A DNA stretch of 5,810 nt from Haloferacaceae archaeon (GTDB lineage Archaea; Halobacteriota; Halobacteria; Halobacteriales; Haloferacaceae): assembly GCA_028274825.1 (NCBI GenBank), contig JAQCMZ010000435.1, positions 1 through 5,810 on the forward strand, read 5' to 3'. A model generated the notes under the pieces. It made no database searches. It was not told the DNA's origin and worked only from the letters and a program-made list of their open reading frames with translations. A program made the translations under genes and the position numbers. Shown here one piece after another: positions 4,963 to 5,810 of the stretch. Every line of letters begins with the position of its first letter. The stretch's first letter is position 1.

Positions 4963-5810
4963 ACAGACAGACAGCCGACCACCTGCATGCAGTGTGCGGT
5001 GGGATGTGGGTACGTGCAAACCGACTCTGAGGAGGACGGAGAGATTGTCCAGGTTTCGGGAGATTCGAACCATCCGACGACCGCTGGGTGTGACTGTCAG
5101 CACGGAATCAGCATGACAACTAATCCAGGAGGGGAGCGACTCACACAGCCACTTATTCGCCGTGGCAGTTCACTCCGTCCGACGAACTGGGACACTGCAC
5201 TTGGTATCGTAACGACACGGCTCATCGAGGCAATCCGCCAGAGTGCCAACAACGTTGCAGTGCTCGGAAGCGGTCAACAGACAACTGAAGCAGCGTATGC
5301 ACTCGGGAAGGTTGCAAGAGGCGCCTTCGGAACGCGACACTACGACGCGAACACGACACTATGTTCGTCATCAGCGGCCTCGGCGTATCGCCAGGCGTTC
5401 GGAAGTGACGGCTCTCCGTGCACGTACGACGATATCCCGGAGGCGAACACTCACCTCGTGTGGGGGGCAAATCCGGCTGTCGAATATCCCGTGTTACACT
5501 CGCTGATCGAGAGGAGTGTCACCGCGAGTGGTGGTGAACTGATCGTCATCGACCCAATTGAGACGGAGACAGCCACTGTCGCCGATCTGCACGTCCGGCC
5601 CGAACCGGGGGCGGACCTCGCACTCAGCCGGGCGGTTCTCGCGGGCGTGATCGCGTCCAGTAATATCGACGAGCAATTCATCGACGACCACACTGATGGC
5701 TACACTCGCATGCTCGAATCGCTCCCGAGTCTGGAGGAATCCGCGACAACCGCCGGCGTCTCTCCCGACCATGTCCACGAAGTTGCTGAAGCGCTGACAG
5801 CAGAGACCAT
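4960..5810 (+). CDS. Second NasA-like molybdopterin oxidoreductase, N-terminal part (cut by window end)
   Basis: The first 283 residues are present; the frame is open to the window edge. The protein aligns with the NasA encoded at 471-2594 from residue 1 to 280 without a gap, about 151 identical residues (54%) by hand count. It keeps the [4Fe-4S] ligands Cys9, Cys12, Cys16 and Cys46, and Cys135 in T-L-C-S-S-S as the expected molybdenum ligand, with P-C-T-Y-D-D-I and W-G-A-N-P-A-V following. Differences near the centres are His48 where NasA has Arg48 (Cys+2, the Lys/Arg position of the family), Ser136 where NasA has Met136, and an extra Cys44. It is thus a paralogue in the nitrate reductase group, possibly a second nitrate reductase under other control or an enzyme for a different oxyanion. 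The ATG is the only start after an in-frame TAA at 4900-4902. Codons 2-5 contain a GACA repeat. It is transcribed divergently from nirA-nasA. Confidence 0.85.
   Translation, partial: MTDRQPTTCMQCAVGCGYVQTDSEEDGEIVQVSGDSNHPTTAGCDCQHGISMTTNPGGERLTQPLIRRGSSLRPTNWDTALGIVTTRLIEAIRQSANNVAVLGSGQQTTEAAYALGKVARGAFGTRHYDANTTLCSSSAASAYRQAFGSDGSPCTYDDIPEANTHLVWGANPAVEYPVLHSLIERSVTASGGELIVIDPIETETATVADLHVRPEPGADLALSRAVLAGVIASSNIDEQFIDDHTDGYTRMLESLPSLEESATTAGVSPDHVHEVAEALTAET

Noticed and set aside
5222..5778. Minus-strand open frames opposite the second nasA-like gene
   Set aside because: The plus-strand frame aligns without gaps to NasA over its whole length, so the opposite frames are shadows.

Overview
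The window looks like haloarchaeal chromosomal or replicon DNA. The encoded proteins are rich in Asp and Glu, two long genes resemble the assimilatory nitrate and nitrite reductases of halophilic archaea, one start has a GAGGTGA Shine-Dalgarno sequence, and the other has no ribosome site but a TATA-like box about 27 bases upstream of its ATG, the typical layout of a leaderless archaeal transcript. Genus cannot be fixed from this sequence.

Layout. Positions 1-470 hold no convincing gene. The stretch is dense in inverted repeats and carries two diverged copies of a roughly 70-base structured repeat, with what may be the edge of a third copy at position 4. Positions 471-2594 (minus strand) encode a complete assimilatory nitrate reductase (NasA), a molybdopterin enzyme with a [4Fe-4S] cluster. 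A possible 39-residue ORF (2591-2710, minus) fills the gap to the next gene and overlaps the nasA start as GTGA. Positions 2723-4498 (minus) encode a complete ferredoxin-type, siroheme-containing nitrite reductase (NirA, called NasD in Haloferax mediterranei). Positions 4499-4959 are an AT-rich divergent control region with several palindromes and a thrice-repeated heptamer. From 4960 to the window end (plus) runs the first 283 residues of a second NasA-like molybdoenzyme, divergent from the nirA-nasA pair and cut off by the window edge.

How the genes work together. NasA reduces nitrate to nitrite and NirA reduces nitrite to ammonium, so the minus-strand unit nirA-(small ORF)-nasA forms the complete nitrate-to-ammonium route, probably fed by reduced ferredoxin in the cytoplasm. 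No nitrate transporter, molybdenum cofactor gene or regulator lies within the window. The divergent second NasA-like protein aligns with the first without a gap over 280 residues at about 54% identity (hand count). It keeps the four cluster cysteines and the molybdenum-ligand cysteine, but differs at two residues next to these centres, so its substrate need not be nitrate.

The least explained parts are the structured repeats in 1-410, whose basal stem shows two compensating base changes between copies, and the second NasA-like gene with its palindrome-rich leader.
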